DNA of 64,000 nt from Rhodobacteraceae bacterium HIMB11 (GCA_000472185.1 AVDB01000003.1:1-64000); one strand, 5' to 3'; shown: positions 36,666 through 47,463, numbered from the stretch's first letter. Numbers and translations: made by a program. Notes: generated by a model from the letters alone, not told the origin.

Positions 36666-39194
36666 TTAGCCTGTTTTGCTTGCAATGGCAAGTTGTGCTG
36701 CCGCAAGCTTTGCAACCGGAACACGGAACGGCGAACAGGATACGTAATCCATTCCAATCTGACGACAAAATGCGATGGATTCAGGGCTACCGCCATGTTC
36801 CCCACAAATCGACAAAACTATTTCGGGATCAACCTGCCGCGCACGATCAACACCGATGCGCAAGAGTTCCCCCACACCTTCTGTATCTAGGGTGTGGAAC
36901 GGATCCTCTGGAAACACGCCTTGGTTTACATAATCGGACATAAAACGGCCTGCATCATCGCGCGACAAACCATAGGTCATTTGTGTTAAGTCGTTTGTAC
37001 CAAAGCTTAAAAAGGCCGAATGCTGTGCAATATCATCTGCGCGCAGGGTCGCACGTGGTGTTTCCACCATAACCCCGAGTTTATAGGTGAAATCCGTGCC
37101 CCGTTCATTGCGCACAGCAGCGGCAACCGCATCAATGCGATTGCGCACCAACTCGACCTCACGCTTGGCACTGACCAAGGGGATCATGATTTCGGGCACA
37201 ACTGTTTCGCCGTCTTGGGCAGATTCAACAGTCGCCTCAAAAATCGCACGGGCCTGCATTTCGTAAATCTCTGGTACCTTGATGCCCAATCGAACACCGC
37301 GCATGCCCAACATAGGGTTGTATTCACCCATCGATTCGACCCGTTGTGTCACGGTGGACAGGGGTAAATCCAACGCCTCGGCCAGATTCAGCAAACCCGC
37401 GCGATCAGTTGGTAAAAATTCATGCAAGGGCGGATCAAACAGGCGAATGCATACGGGCAACCCCCGCATGATACGGAACAATTCGATGAAATCGGCCCGC
37501 TGCATCGGCAACAAACGGTCCAAAACGGAACGTCGATCATGCGCCGCATCCGCAAAAATCATTTCACGCATCACAGTCAATCGATCAACGTCAAAGAACA
37601 TGTGTTCCGTACGGCATAGCCCAATGCCCTGCGCATCAAAATTGCGCGCGGTCTGCGCGTCTCGCGGTGTATCAGCATTTGCGCGCACGCGGATATCACA
37701 ATTTTCGGCCGCCCATTTCATAAAGGTCTGAAAACTATCATCCAGCGCGGCTTCCACCATTTTTGGCTGACCTGCCAAAACCTGACCATTCGTTCCGTCA
37801 ATGGTGATGATGTCGCCTTCGGTAAATGTGCGACCGTCTGGAGTTGTCAGGCGTTTTTTGGATGGTTGAAATTTAATATCCGATGCCCCAACCACACAGG
37901 GCAATCCGATACCCCGACCAATCACTGCAGCATGACTGGTCATGCCGCCGCGTTCTGTAAGAACACCCGCAGCCGCGTGCATGCCGCGAATATCCTCTGG
38001 ACTGGTTTCACGACGCACCAATATACACGCCTCACCACGCGCTGCATGCGCTTGGGCCGTTAGGGCATCAAACACAATCTTACCACTGGCGGCACCCGGA
38101 CTGGCGGCAACAGCGGTGGCCAAAACATCGCGTTTCGCCTCTGGGTCGATCTGTCTGTGCAACAATTCACCAACCGCACGTGGGTCAATGCGCATCAGCG
38201 CCTCTTGCTGCGGAATAATCCCATCTTCAGCCAGTTTGACCGCAATTCGCATGGCCGCATTCGCACGGCGATTGACACGAACACCGTCCAAAATGAACAA
38301 TTCGCCATTTTGTATCGTAAATTCAATCTGCATTTCTTCACGCAGGCGGTGTCGCATCAATTTGGCCTGTTCAACCAATTTTGCGAAAATTTCAGGCTCG
38401 CTATCCTGAAGTGAGGGACCACGCGGGTCATGCGCAAGGAACAATGCCTTGCTATGTTGTTCCAATGCGTCGCGCCCCTGACTTTGACGGGCATAGCGTC
38501 CCATGATGCTCTCTTCGCCCGTATTGCCATCTACAAGTTGGAGGACACCAGAACCGCTTTCCCCCTGACCAATGCCAAAGGCCATTTTTTGAACAACCAA
38601 ACCCAAACCTGCGTCTGCAGGTGCGCCTTTCGCTTCGCGCAGCAGGCGTGCGGTTGTCCCCTCCCACGCACGCGACATTGAACGCAAAACTTCTGTCAGT
38701 TGGTCTGAAATACGCTGCGGGAATTCTTCGCCTGTTTCGTCGGAATAGGCATGTAGTGCCGCGGCCAATGCCGCCTGATCTTGGCCCTCGATATGTTCAA
38801 ATGCGTCTGGATCCAAACGGGCCACATTGATCGAATAAGATTGAACAAACCGCAGGTAAAGATCAACGGCGGCCTCTTGGCCCAATTTATCGGACAGTTC
38901 GACATAACGTGCATCGTTCATGCCGATGTTCAAAATCGCACTTGGTCCACCCCAATCCGCACTTTCAGAGGATGGGCGCACACACAGAATAGCATCAGGC
39001 GAAAACTGATTTAGGATCGCGTCCAAATCGGGTTTATGGCCCGCCGCAATGGATTTCACCATTTCAAAAGATAGGGCAACAGTTGACGGCACAGGTAGGT
39101 CCAAACGCACAAGACGTTGCAGGCATTTGGCGCGACCTCCATGGGTTGGCGTCGCGATGGGTGCGGTTGGTGTGATCAGGTCAATCGTCGGCAT
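36666..39194 (-). CDS. ppdK: Pyruvate, phosphate dikinase-like enzyme
   Basis: 842 residues from ATG 39194; a longer frame to 39257 exists but no clear ribosome site supports it. Three regions: N-terminal ATP-grasp domain (GGRAKCLQRLVRLDLPVPS, CVRPSSESADWGGPSAIL), phosphohistidine domain with GGMTSHAAVIGRG, and C-terminal PEP-binding barrel (GLCRTEHMFF, FLSFGTNDLTQMTYGLSRDD, SICGEHGGSPESIAFC). The reaction links pyruvate, ATP and phosphate with PEP, AMP and pyrophosphate. It is about 40 residues shorter than classical PPDK, mainly in the N-terminal domain. Confidence 0.92.
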   Translation of the reverse strand: MPTIDLITPTAPIATPTHGGRAKCLQRLVRLDLPVPSTVALSFEMVKSIAAGHKPDLDAILNQFSPDAILCVRPSSESADWGGPSAILNIGMNDARYVELSDKLGQEAAVDLYLRFVQSYSINVARLDPDAFEHIEGQDQAALAAALHAYSDETGEEFPQRISDQLTEVLRSMSRAWEGTTARLLREAKGAPADAGLGLVVQKMAFGIGQGESGSGVLQLVDGNTGEESIMGRYARQSQGRDALEQHSKALFLAHDPRGPSLQDSEPEIFAKLVEQAKLMRHRLREEMQIEFTIQNGELFILDGVRVNRRANAAMRIAVKLAEDGIIPQQEALMRIDPRAVGELLHRQIDPEAKRDVLATAVAASPGAASGKIVFDALTAQAHAARGEACILVRRETSPEDIRGMHAAAGVLTERGGMTSHAAVIGRGIGLPCVVGASDIKFQPSKKRLTTPDGRTFTEGDIITIDGTNGQVLAGQPKMVEAALDDSFQTFMKWAAENCDIRVRANADTPRDAQTARNFDAQGIGLCRTEHMFFDVDRLTVMREMIFADAAHDRRSVLDRLLPMQRADFIELFRIMRGLPVCIRLFDPPLHEFLPTDRAGLLNLAEALDLPLSTVTQRVESMGEYNPMLGMRGVRLGIKVPEIYEMQARAIFEATVESAQDGETVVPEIMIPLVSAKREVELVRNRIDAVAAAVRNERGTDFTYKLGVMVETPRATLRADDIAQHSAFLSFGTNDLTQMTYGLSRDDAGRFMSDYVNQGVFPEDPFHTLDTEGVGELLRIGVDRARQVDPEIVLSICGEHGGSPESIAFCRQIGMDYVSCSPFRVPVAKLAAAQLAIASKTG

Positions 39195-39290
39195 ATCGTG
39201 CTGCACTGCGGCGTTAATCGTGTCGCCGCAGCATAGCGAAGTGTGACCATCAATCAAGAAAAAGCTTCGTCTGACGCAGGGTGAGGCAGC

Positions 39291-41381
39291 CTAGGCCGCC
39301 TCAATCCGTCCTAAATCAGCAACGCGGGCGCAGGTATTGCGCACCTGTGACAACAGGTTCAAACGATTGCGGCGCACAATTTCATTATCTGAATTCACCT
39401 GAACCGCCTCAAAAAATGCGTCAACGGGCGCGCGCAGGGCGGCCATGGCGCCCATTGCCGCGGCAAAATCCTCGGCTTGCATGGCTGCGTCAATTTTCGG
39501 CCCCTGTGTTTCCAGTGCACCGAATAGGGCACGCTCTTCATCGGTTTCGGCAAATTTCACGTCCGCACCAAACGAATATTCAACGCCGTCTTTTTCTTCT
39601 GCTTGGGTCAGAATATTGTTCGCACGACGGAACCCTTGGACCAAGTTTTCACCATCCTCGGACGCAAGGAACTCGGACAGAGCTTCAGCCCGTTTCACCA
39701 GTAACGCGATGTCATCATTTCCATCCATCGCCACGCAGGCGTCAATGACATCATGGCGAATGCCGCGATCACGCAGATATACCTTTAGTCGGTCATGGAA
39801 GAAGCCCAACAAATCGGATGCAACGGCGGATGCATTTTCGACATTTGCAAAGCGCGCCATGTGTTCGACAGCTGCTTTCAACAATGGCAGTCGGATTTGA
39901 TTTTCCAACACCAACCGAATGATCCCCAGCGCTGCACGACGCAAGGCGAATGGATCCTTTGATCCCGTTGGTTTTTCGTCAATCGCCCAAAATCCACACA
40001 GCGTGTCCAGTTTATCCGCCAGCGCGACTGTCGCAGACACAGCCTCGGTCGGGACATCATCAGATGGTCCCAATGGTTGCCAGTGTTGCTCACAGGCATT
40101 GGCAACTTCCTGTTCTAAACCTGCGGCCTCGGCGTAATAGCGGCCCATCAATCCCTGCAATTCAGGGAATTCATAAACCATTTCCGAGGACAGGTCCGCC
40201 TTGGCGATGCCCGCGGCCTTTTGGGCCAAAGCTGCATCCGCAGATGTCGCAGTGGACAGATCACCCGCAAGGGCAACAATGCGATCAATGCGGTCCTTTT
40301 GGCTGCCCAACTTATTGTGGAACGTCACATTTTCCAATCGCGCGGTCCACGCGGTTAGGCCATCGTTCTGCGCGATGCGTAAATCATTTTCCCAAAAGAA
40401 TTTCGCATCGGCCAAGCGCGCGGACAAAACCTTTTGATTGCCCGCCAAAATGGTTGCGCCCTGATCCGCGGTTTCACGGTTCGCAACGGTGATAAAGCGA
40501 GTGATTTTGCCCGATTTCGTATCCCGAACCGAAAAGAATTTCTGATGTTCGCGCATCGATGTTTGCAAAACCTCTGGCGGCAGTTCCAAAAATTCTTGGT
40601 CAATTTCGCCCATCAACACAACGGGCCATTCCACCAATCCCGAAACCTCTGCCAATAACCCTGCATCCTCGACCACCTCTAGGCCGCTTGCAAACGCGAT
40701 GTTCGTTGCGTCCTGCCAAATCATTTGTGCGCGCTCTTCTGGATCCAGAATAACGTGTTCCTTTTTCAGGGATGCCGTATAATCGTCAAACCCAGATACA
40801 GTGATCGGAGCACCCGATGACATGAACCGATGGCCCATGGTTTGGTTGCCACTTTCAATGCCATCAATATTCACGGGGACAACTGTGGCATCCAGGTCAT
40901 CACTCAGCACACAGATAATCGAATGCAGCGGACGTACCCAGCGCAGGGAACCTGCCCCCCAACGCATTGATTTTGGCCATGGGAAATTGCGAATGGCATG
41001 CTCTAACACTTCAGCAATGATGTCGGCGGCTGGACGGCCTGGTTTTTCGATGATTGCAAAATACACCTGACCCTTTTTTTCGTCCCGCACCTCAAGTTGA
41101 TCTTTGCTGAGCCCTGCACCGCGCAAAAATCCCTCAATCGCTTTTTCAGGGGCGTCCACACGTGGGCCTTTTCGTTCTTCACGTACCGTTGGGCTTTCGC
41201 TTAACACGTCCTCAACCGCCAGTGTCAGGCGCCGCGGCGTTGAAAACGCGGCCGCACCTGCATAGGTCAATCCTGCATCGACCATCCCGTTTGTGATCAA
41301 TTTTTTCAAATCTTCTGCCGCGCGGCGTTGCATGCGCGCAGGAATTTCTTCTGAGAAAAGTTCAATCAATAGGTTTGGCAT
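39291..41381 (-). CDS. glyS: Glycyl-tRNA synthetase beta subunit
   Basis: 696 residues. N-terminal LLIELFSEEIPARMQ is the family hallmark; later parts include a HD-type region and a C-terminal anticodon-binding domain (KVYLRDRGIRHDVIDA). It pairs with GlyQ to charge tRNA-Gly as an alpha2-beta2 enzyme. It begins two bases after the small gene that separates it from glyQ. Confidence 0.97.
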   Translation of the reverse strand: MPNLLIELFSEEIPARMQRRAAEDLKKLITNGMVDAGLTYAGAAAFSTPRRLTLAVEDVLSESPTVREERKGPRVDAPEKAIEGFLRGAGLSKDQLEVRDEKKGQVYFAIIEKPGRPAADIIAEVLEHAIRNFPWPKSMRWGAGSLRWVRPLHSIICVLSDDLDATVVPVNIDGIESGNQTMGHRFMSSGAPITVSGFDDYTASLKKEHVILDPEERAQMIWQDATNIAFASGLEVVEDAGLLAEVSGLVEWPVVLMGEIDQEFLELPPEVLQTSMREHQKFFSVRDTKSGKITRFITVANRETADQGATILAGNQKVLSARLADAKFFWENDLRIAQNDGLTAWTARLENVTFHNKLGSQKDRIDRIVALAGDLSTATSADAALAQKAAGIAKADLSSEMVYEFPELQGLMGRYYAEAAGLEQEVANACEQHWQPLGPSDDVPTEAVSATVALADKLDTLCGFWAIDEKPTGSKDPFALRRAALGIIRLVLENQIRLPLLKAAVEHMARFANVENASAVASDLLGFFHDRLKVYLRDRGIRHDVIDACVAMDGNDDIALLVKRAEALSEFLASEDGENLVQGFRRANNILTQAEEKDGVEYSFGADVKFAETDEERALFGALETQGPKIDAAMQAEDFAAAMGAMAALRAPVDAFFEAVQVNSDNEIVRRNRLNLLSQVRNTCARVADLGRIEAA

Positions 41382-41383
41382 TC

Positions 41384-41899
41384 TTAGTCCCTTTCAGGGC
41401 AATTTGGATCTTTGGGTGATCCGTCATATAATTTGTCACCACAGTCGTTCACTTCGTGCCAGACGTATCCGCGTCCATCAGCATAAATTGCAACAACTCG
41501 ATCAATCCCGTATTCGATATTGCGTTGACCCCAAAATGCCGCCGCAGTTCCATTTGCAAGGTCATTTCCAATTTGTTCCGCATCAAAGCATTCAAACCAA
41601 CCAGGTGCGACCCGTGGTTCGGCCTCTGGATGCAGCTCAAAACTTTCCGTCAACATTCCGATGGATTGATCGGTCTGAAAACAGGCACGATAGCGAATGG
41701 GCGAACTATCCGCATCAATCGCGCTGAGCGATGATACAGGAATTTCCTCGGACGCGCCCGTGACCACAGAGGTCAGAACAACGCGGTTATCCGTTTCACT
41801 TACGTCGTGATAAAACCCGTAGATTTGCAAATAAAACATCGCAGCCCCCGCAAGGACAGCACAAATCACAATCACGGAAACGATGACACGTCCGTTCAT
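41384..41899 (-). CDS. DUF6446-type protein between glyQ and glyS
   Basis: 171 residues from ATG 41899, which overlaps the glyQ stop by ATGA. An N-terminal membrane helix ([20 protein letters not shown]) anchors a periplasmic domain with paired Cys ([35 protein letters not shown]). The gene sits in this place in many Rhodobacterales and I associate it with DUF6446. Its job is unknown; tight coupling to glycyl-tRNA synthetase genes may just be positional. Confidence 0.8.
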   Translation of the reverse strand: MNGRVIVSVIVICAVLAGAAMFYLQIYGFYHDVSETDNRVVLTSVVTGASEEIPVSSLSAIDADSSPIRYRACFQTDQSIGMLTESFELHPEAEPRVAPGWFECFDAEQIGNDLANGTAAAFWGQRNIEYGIDRVVAIYADGRGYVWHEVNDCGDKLYDGSPKDPNCPERD

Positions 41900-42819
41900 G
41901 CCGTATATCCCCCTGCTTCGGTCAGGACAAAGGCATCGGCACATTTTTTCGCCAAACTGCGTACGCGCCCAATATAGGCCTGCCGTTCGGTCACGGAAAT
42001 CACACCCCGTGCATCCAAAAGGTTAAAGATGTGGCTTGCCTTGATGCATTGATCATAGGCGGGATGCGCCATGATGATGCGTTTGGATGTTTTGGGATCG
42101 ATGTGTTCCTGATCCAGAATAGCCTGACACTCGGCCTCCGCCTCTTCGAAATGACGCAGCAAAACTTCAGTGTTCGCAACGTCGAAATTCCAGCGTGCGT
42201 ATTCCTCTTCTGTTTGTTTAAACACATCACCATATTTCAGCGCGATGGGCGCGTCGGGATCGTTAAATGGCATATCCATAACGTGATCAACGCCCAACAC
42301 ATACATGGCCAAGCGTTCCAAACCATAGGTCAATTCACCAGAAACGGGATGGCAATCATGTCCACCAACCTGTTGGAAATAGGTGAATTGGCTGACTTCC
42401 ATGCCATCACACCACACTTCCCAGCCAAGGCCCCAGGCACCCAATGTGGGGCTTTCCCAGTCATCCTCAACAAAACGGATGTCATGCAGCGCCATATCGA
42501 TCCCAATCGCCTCAAGCGACCCAAGATATAGATCCTGCAAATCAGGGGGGCTTGGTTTGATCAACACTTGATATTGGTAATAATGCTGCAGACGGTTCGG
42601 GTTTTCCCCGTAACGCCCATCGGTTGGCCGGCGAGAGGGCTGAACATAGGCAGCCGCCCAAGATTTTGTGCCCAAGGCGCGCAAGGTTGTCGCAGGGTGA
42701 AACGTACCCGCGCCCACTTCCATATCATAAGGTTGCAAAACGGCGCATCCTTTGGCCGCCCAGTAATTTTGCAATCTTAGAATAATTTCTTGAAAAGATT
42801 TAGGTTTTTCAATTGTCAT
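41896..42819 (-). CDS. glyQ: Glycyl-tRNA synthetase alpha subunit
   Basis: 307 residues. Class II synthetase core carrying the catalytic site: [51 protein letters not shown] and [12 protein letters not shown]. It activates glycine and works with GlyS. First gene of the glyQ-DUF6446-glyS run. Confidence 0.98.
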   Translation of the reverse strand: MTIEKPKSFQEIILRLQNYWAAKGCAVLQPYDMEVGAGTFHPATTLRALGTKSWAAAYVQPSRRPTDGRYGENPNRLQHYYQYQVLIKPSPPDLQDLYLGSLEAIGIDMALHDIRFVEDDWESPTLGAWGLGWEVWCDGMEVSQFTYFQQVGGHDCHPVSGELTYGLERLAMYVLGVDHVMDMPFNDPDAPIALKYGDVFKQTEEEYARWNFDVANTEVLLRHFEEAEAECQAILDQEHIDPKTSKRIIMAHPAYDQCIKASHIFNLLDARGVISVTERQAYIGRVRSLAKKCADAFVLTEAGGYTA

Positions 42820-43020
42820 AGCGTTGAAACCTTATTCATGCGGCGCGATTTGCCCCTAAATAGGCAAAGCGGCCATGGCGGTCAATGAAGGGCCGCGAAA
42901 TTTAGACAAAAACGAGACATCGTAGCGCGGGGAAATATTCGCAAGATAAAACTAGAAATCCGCGAAATGTTTGGTATGACCGACAAATAAGTGGAATTAG
43001 AGCGTATTTAAGAGGTTGGG

Positions 43021-44784
43021 ATGCGGTATTATTTGGGCTTATGCATTGCGATGTGGATGACACTGGTTGCGGGGGCAAGCGCGGCACAAGACATGCGCTG
43101 GATCCAAATCGAAGCGCAGCCAAGCCTGCTTGAGGCGGAAACGCGTGCACGCATTTATGCCCAAGAATTTCCTGATACACAGGCGCATTCTATTGGATCT
43201 GGTTGGTACGCCATTACCCTTGGCCCTCTGCCAGAGGATCAGGCGGATTTGCGCATGTCGCAACTGCGCGCGCGCGCCGCGATCCCGCGAGATAGTTTTT
43301 TAGCAACTGGTGCAAATTATCGGCAACGCATTTATCCGATCGGCCCAGCACCCGCGGCCGTAACACCCGCACAAACTGCCGAAGCAGAGGTTGTCCAAGA
43401 AGAAGCGACACAAGTGTCGGTGGTTGAAAATGCTGAAAACGCTTCACCAGAACAAACCATTACGGGACCCGACGAAACCCTAAGCGAAGCGCGTGCGAGC
43501 GAAGGCTTGCTCAGCCGTGACGAAAAGATGGACCTGCAACGTTATTTGCAATGGGCAGGATACTACAACAGCACGATTGATGCCTCTTTCGGTCGCGGCA
43601 CACGCCGTTCAATGGCGGCATGGCAAACCGATAACGGACATGAAGATACTGGCGTGTTGACCACCGCACAGCGGGAACAGTTGCGTGCACAGTATTTTGC
43701 AATTTTTGACGGTCTAGGCCTTGAAACACACCGTGACTTAGAGGCGGGTATCAGCATCGATTTACCCAAAGAGGTCGTCGCGTTTGACGCCTACGCAGCA
43801 CCGCTGGCCCATTTCAAATCACAGGAGGCATCGTCCCCCGCACATGTCTTCTTGATTTCTGCCGCGGGAAACCGCGGCGATTTGGCCGCGATCTATGGCG
43901 TTTTACCAACCCTTTCCATCGTTCCAATGAACATCGAAAAATCGCTGAACAAGGATCGTTTCGTAATCACAGGTGCAGGAACAACAACGCGTGCATTTAT
44001 CACCGCGTCACACAAGGGTGGCCAAATCAAAGGATTTGGATTGATTTGGCCCAATCAATACGAAGAGCAATTCGACAGACTTGTCTCACAAATGCGCAAA
44101 AGCTTTGACACATTTTCAGGCACGTTGGACCCCAGCCTAAGCGTTGCAATCAATGATCCTGAAACGGAGTTTGGCGTTGCGATCCGCAAACCAGCCTTTG
44201 TCAAAAGTGCGGTATTCGTTTCGGATCAGGGTCACGCGATGACCGACACCAGCGACCTTGAACAGTGTAGCGCTCTGACCATTGGCGGCACCTATGATGC
44301 CGAGATTATCGCACGTTCCGAAACAGGCGCAGGGTTGCTGTCCCCGAAATCTGATTTTAATCCCATCTCATATGCCAAACTGGGCAATGCCGTGCGTAAA
44401 GGCGACAAAACGTTTTTGTCGAGCTATCCCTACGGCGGACGCCTTGGCTTGGCCTCTGTGACCCAGGCAACGGTGACCGAAACAACTGATCTATCGGGGA
44501 ACGCCGAAAAATTCCGTTTAGATTTGTTGGCAGAGCCAGGTGATTTTGGCGGTGCTGTTTTGGATCAATCTGGAAACCTAACAGGTATTTTGGTGAGCCA
44601 AGATGACACGGGCCGCGTTTTGCCAAATAATGTCAACTTTGCCGCCGCCACAGAGGCATTGGCGAGCATGATGGAATCTGCAGGACTGCGGTTACCGACA
44701 GGCAAAACCGAGCGGTTGGATGACGTGGCCTTGATCGCATCCGCGCAAAACATCCTAACACCGATTGAATGTTGGATTGATTAA
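43021..44784 (+). CDS. Secreted peptidoglycan-binding protein with an inactive trypsin-like domain
   Basis: 587 residues. Signal peptide ends near ASAAQ (residue 23). Next a SPOR-like segment (residues about 27-95), an Ala/Glu-rich linker, and a peptidoglycan-binding repeat (LQRYLQWAGYYNSTIDASFG, residues about 175-230). The C-terminal third follows a trypsin-like protease pattern but the triad is lost: the expected TNAH position reads TDTS, and the GDSGG loop reads GDFGG, so Ser is Phe; the Asp region (TGAGLL) also lacks Asp. It is therefore probably a binding protein, not a protease. Periplasmic. The stop overlaps convergent trkH by four bases. Confidence 0.8.
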   Translation: MRYYLGLCIAMWMTLVAGASAAQDMRWIQIEAQPSLLEAETRARIYAQEFPDTQAHSIGSGWYAITLGPLPEDQADLRMSQLRARAAIPRDSFLATGANYRQRIYPIGPAPAAVTPAQTAEAEVVQEEATQVSVVENAENASPEQTITGPDETLSEARASEGLLSRDEKMDLQRYLQWAGYYNSTIDASFGRGTRRSMAAWQTDNGHEDTGVLTTAQREQLRAQYFAIFDGLGLETHRDLEAGISIDLPKEVVAFDAYAAPLAHFKSQEASSPAHVFLISAAGNRGDLAAIYGVLPTLSIVPMNIEKSLNKDRFVITGAGTTTRAFITASHKGGQIKGFGLIWPNQYEEQFDRLVSQMRKSFDTFSGTLDPSLSVAINDPETEFGVAIRKPAFVKSAVFVSDQGHAMTDTSDLEQCSALTIGGTYDAEIIARSETGAGLLSPKSDFNPISYAKLGNAVRKGDKTFLSSYPYGGRLGLASVTQATVTETTDLSGNAEKFRLDLLAEPGDFGGAVLDQSGNLTGILVSQDDTGRVLPNNVNFAAATEALASMMESAGLRLPTGKTERLDDVALIASAQNILTPIECWID

Positions 44785-46232
44785 GCGGCCTGCCAAAATC
44801 GGCGCGTAAACAACACAAAGACGGCCATCAGTTCCAGCCGGCCTAAAATCATGCCAAAGATCAGCAATCCTTTGGCTGCGCTATTTAGATTTTCAAAATT
44901 CCCCGTTGGGCCAATTTCTGGCCCAAGGCCTGGGCCGATATTTCCAATTGCTGTCGCCGCACCCGACAGCGCAGTGATGAAATCCAAGCCCGTCAACCCC
45001 AACAAAAACGCCAGTGCCCCAAGTGAGATAAAGAACATCACAAAGAACACCATGACCGAGTCCATGACGTCCTGTGAAATTGGACGATCCTGAAAATGCG
45101 GAACATGCACGCTGTTTGGGGATTGGATGCGGCGCAGCTGCGTTGACATGGCCGCTAACATAATTTGATAGCGGAAAATTTTCACCGAACACGCGGTTGA
45201 TCCCGCGCACCCACCGATCAATCCGATGAAGAAGAATACCGCCACCATGGGCGCGCCCCACAACATGTAATCGGCGGATGCGTAACCTGTCCCACTCATG
45301 ATCGAGATGATATTGAAAAGGGCCTGACGAAACGCCTGTTCAATGGCAAAGTCCTGCGAATAAATCAGGTAAACCGTGCTGAATGCGATAATCACTGCCA
45401 ATGTCGCCACAAACCCGCGGATTTGCTCATCGGTAAATATGGGTCGCGCACTGCCATTTAAAAGCTGAACAAAGCGTACAAATGGCAAGGCCGCTAAAAC
45501 CATATAAAGTGACGCCACATATTCCGCAGGCCCCGACATGGCGGCGAATGACGCATCATGGGATGAAAACCCCCCTGTTGCCACGGTCGTTAGCGCGTGG
45601 ATTAGCGCATCAAACCCAGACATGTCGGCAATAATATAACTTAGGAAACAGGCAATCGTCAGACCAATATAGATGATCGAAATTTGCCCTGAAATTTGCG
45701 TGGCACGCGGTAAAATCTTCCCCATTGTGTCAAAGGATTCAGCGCGGAAAATCTGCATACCCCCGACGCGCAACTCTGGCAAAAAAACCATCGCAACAAC
45801 GATGATCCCAATGCCGCCCAACCAATTCAAAAGCCCGCGCCATAAGAGCAAACCACGCGGCAAATCATCCAATCCACTGATCACAGTTGATCCCGTCGTT
45901 GTCAGGCCCGAGGTCGCCTCAAAAACCGCATCGACAACAGAGGACTGTGTTGCCCCCATCAAAAATGGCAGGGCCGCAAAAATCGGCAATACCACCCAAA
46001 CGCCTGTCGTAAGCAGAAATGTCTTTTGCAGCTCAAGTCCTTGGGATTTGCCATTTGAACACGACATCGAAACAAACAAGCCCGATAGCGTTGTGATCGC
46101 ACCCGCCTGCGCAAATACACGCCAATGCGGGTTTCCATCCGCAAAATCCAAGATCATTGGGAAAATCATCATCACGCCAAGAAAGGCCACAATGATCCCG
46201 ATCACGTATCCGATAGGTCGAATATCAAACAT
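44781..46232 (-). CDS. TrkH family potassium uptake protein
   Basis: 483 residues from ATG 46232; a TTG at 46253 is an alternative. Multi-pass inner-membrane protein with the four pore repeats of the Trk/Ktr family, each with a selectivity Gly: ATSGLTTTGSTVI, VATGGFSSHDAS, SGTGYASADY and AIGNIGPGLGPEIG. It imports potassium together with a TrkA-type NAD-binding subunit, which is not in the window. Confidence 0.95.
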   Translation of the reverse strand: MFDIRPIGYVIGIIVAFLGVMMIFPMILDFADGNPHWRVFAQAGAITTLSGLFVSMSCSNGKSQGLELQKTFLLTTGVWVVLPIFAALPFLMGATQSSVVDAVFEATSGLTTTGSTVISGLDDLPRGLLLWRGLLNWLGGIGIIVVAMVFLPELRVGGMQIFRAESFDTMGKILPRATQISGQISIIYIGLTIACFLSYIIADMSGFDALIHALTTVATGGFSSHDASFAAMSGPAEYVASLYMVLAALPFVRFVQLLNGSARPIFTDEQIRGFVATLAVIIAFSTVYLIYSQDFAIEQAFRQALFNIISIMSGTGYASADYMLWGAPMVAVFFFIGLIGGCAGSTACSVKIFRYQIMLAAMSTQLRRIQSPNSVHVPHFQDRPISQDVMDSVMVFFVMFFISLGALAFLLGLTGLDFITALSGAATAIGNIGPGLGPEIGPTGNFENLNSAAKGLLIFGMILGRLELMAVFVLFTRRFWQAA

Positions 46233-46274
46233 GACAAAACCGTTGGCGTTCAATTACACCAAAGTCAAGCGTGT

Positions 46275-47366
46275 TTATCCGCGGTGGATTAAGGATTCAA
46301 AGAAGCGCGGATCAATGGAATTCGATGCAAATGTGGATCCATTGGTCAGCACGGACACGGCATCATGGCTGTGCAGGCTTTCTTGGTGGCTGGCCGCGAC
46401 ACGATAATCTGAAATGCGTGCATCTGCGCTTAGTTGCTCTGCAAACAGGCGTGCAGCATCCTCGACAAAAATTGGATTTGCCGCGTTCAATTCAGCAAAT
46501 GCCTGCTCATCTTCGCGCTTAACCATAACTTGTGTTTCGGTGGGGACCGCGCGGCGGCACATATCAATCACATCTTCGAACCAAAGTTTTTCACCCTGTT
46601 CAAATTTAAGCGAAATGCGTGCAACCGAGCGCTGCGAATGGGGTGTTGCCAACTGCCCACGCGATTGGCGTGCATGTTCAGAAAGTTCCAGTGAACAGGG
46701 ACAGGTTGAACTATAAACATAATCAAGATGCATCATCTTATGACGCACACCTGCGTTCTCTACCAATTCCAATGAAATATCGTAATACTGATACCCAGAT
46801 AGGCCCGAACGCAGGCTATTTACCTTCACCGGGTATGAAAAACGCAAAGCAATGCGCGCATCAAAGCTTTCCAAATCAGACTTGTAATCATCCAAAACGG
46901 CCGAAACGACATCAAAACTAAACCGCTCTTCTGCGTGCTTATAAAAGCTGCGCATGATGCGCGACATGTTGATGCCCTTTTTGTCGGCTTCCAGGCTGAC
47001 AGTGCCCGTTACTGAGGTTTCAAGCGTGATGGTACCACCCGCCTTGGTCGCGAAACTGATCGGCAGGCGAAAATTTGATATGCCGACGTGTTGAATGACA
47101 CGGTTTTCCCCACGGATCAACGAACTGGGACCATTTTGCAGATCTGGCAAGGTATCGCGATACGCGGCATCCACCACAAAATTATCTGGGAATTCGCGCG
47201 AAAGTTCTGGGTAAGCTGCAGGTAGCAAACCACGCAACGCAGTCAAATGCGGGCCATCCAATGCATCCGCACCTTTTTCTGCGATATAGCTGCGCAAAAC
47301 GTCCAATGCGGCCTGCGCCTCACTGCGTTCGATCTCTTTATCTACATCGCGACTATGAATGTTCAT
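46275..47366 (-). CDS. folE2: GTP cyclohydrolase, FolE2 type
   Basis: 363 residues from ATG 47366 (GGAG six bases upstream; the TTG four codons earlier lies in the ribosome site). It makes dihydroneopterin triphosphate from GTP, feeding FolB and FolP found elsewhere in the window. The metal-site Cys and Glu regions STCPCSLELSEHARQ and the N-terminal VGISNFRLPI are typical of FolE2/MptA, the form that can use metals other than zinc. Confidence 0.95.
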   Translation of the reverse strand: MNIHSRDVDKEIERSEAQAALDVLRSYIAEKGADALDGPHLTALRGLLPAAYPELSREFPDNFVVDAAYRDTLPDLQNGPSSLIRGENRVIQHVGISNFRLPISFATKAGGTITLETSVTGTVSLEADKKGINMSRIMRSFYKHAEERFSFDVVSAVLDDYKSDLESFDARIALRFSYPVKVNSLRSGLSGYQYYDISLELVENAGVRHKMMHLDYVYSSTCPCSLELSEHARQSRGQLATPHSQRSVARISLKFEQGEKLWFEDVIDMCRRAVPTETQVMVKREDEQAFAELNAANPIFVEDAARLFAEQLSADARISDYRVAASHQESLHSHDAVSVLTNGSTFASNSIDPRFFESLIHRG

Positions 47367-47428
47367 GGCGAACTCCAAAACTTTCTTCTGCTTTTAATGT
47401 AGGGCGCAGATCAGAAAGTTTCCAGTAA

Positions 47429-47451
47429 CGCTTTTCTCAATGTGAAAAGCG
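47429..47451 (-). terminator. Hairpin between metZ and folE2
   Basis: CGCTTTTC and GAAAAGCG form an 8-bp stem with a 7-base loop, just after the metZ stop. No T run follows, so termination is uncertain. Confidence 0.35.
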
Positions 47452-47463
47452 ACAGGTGTCAAA

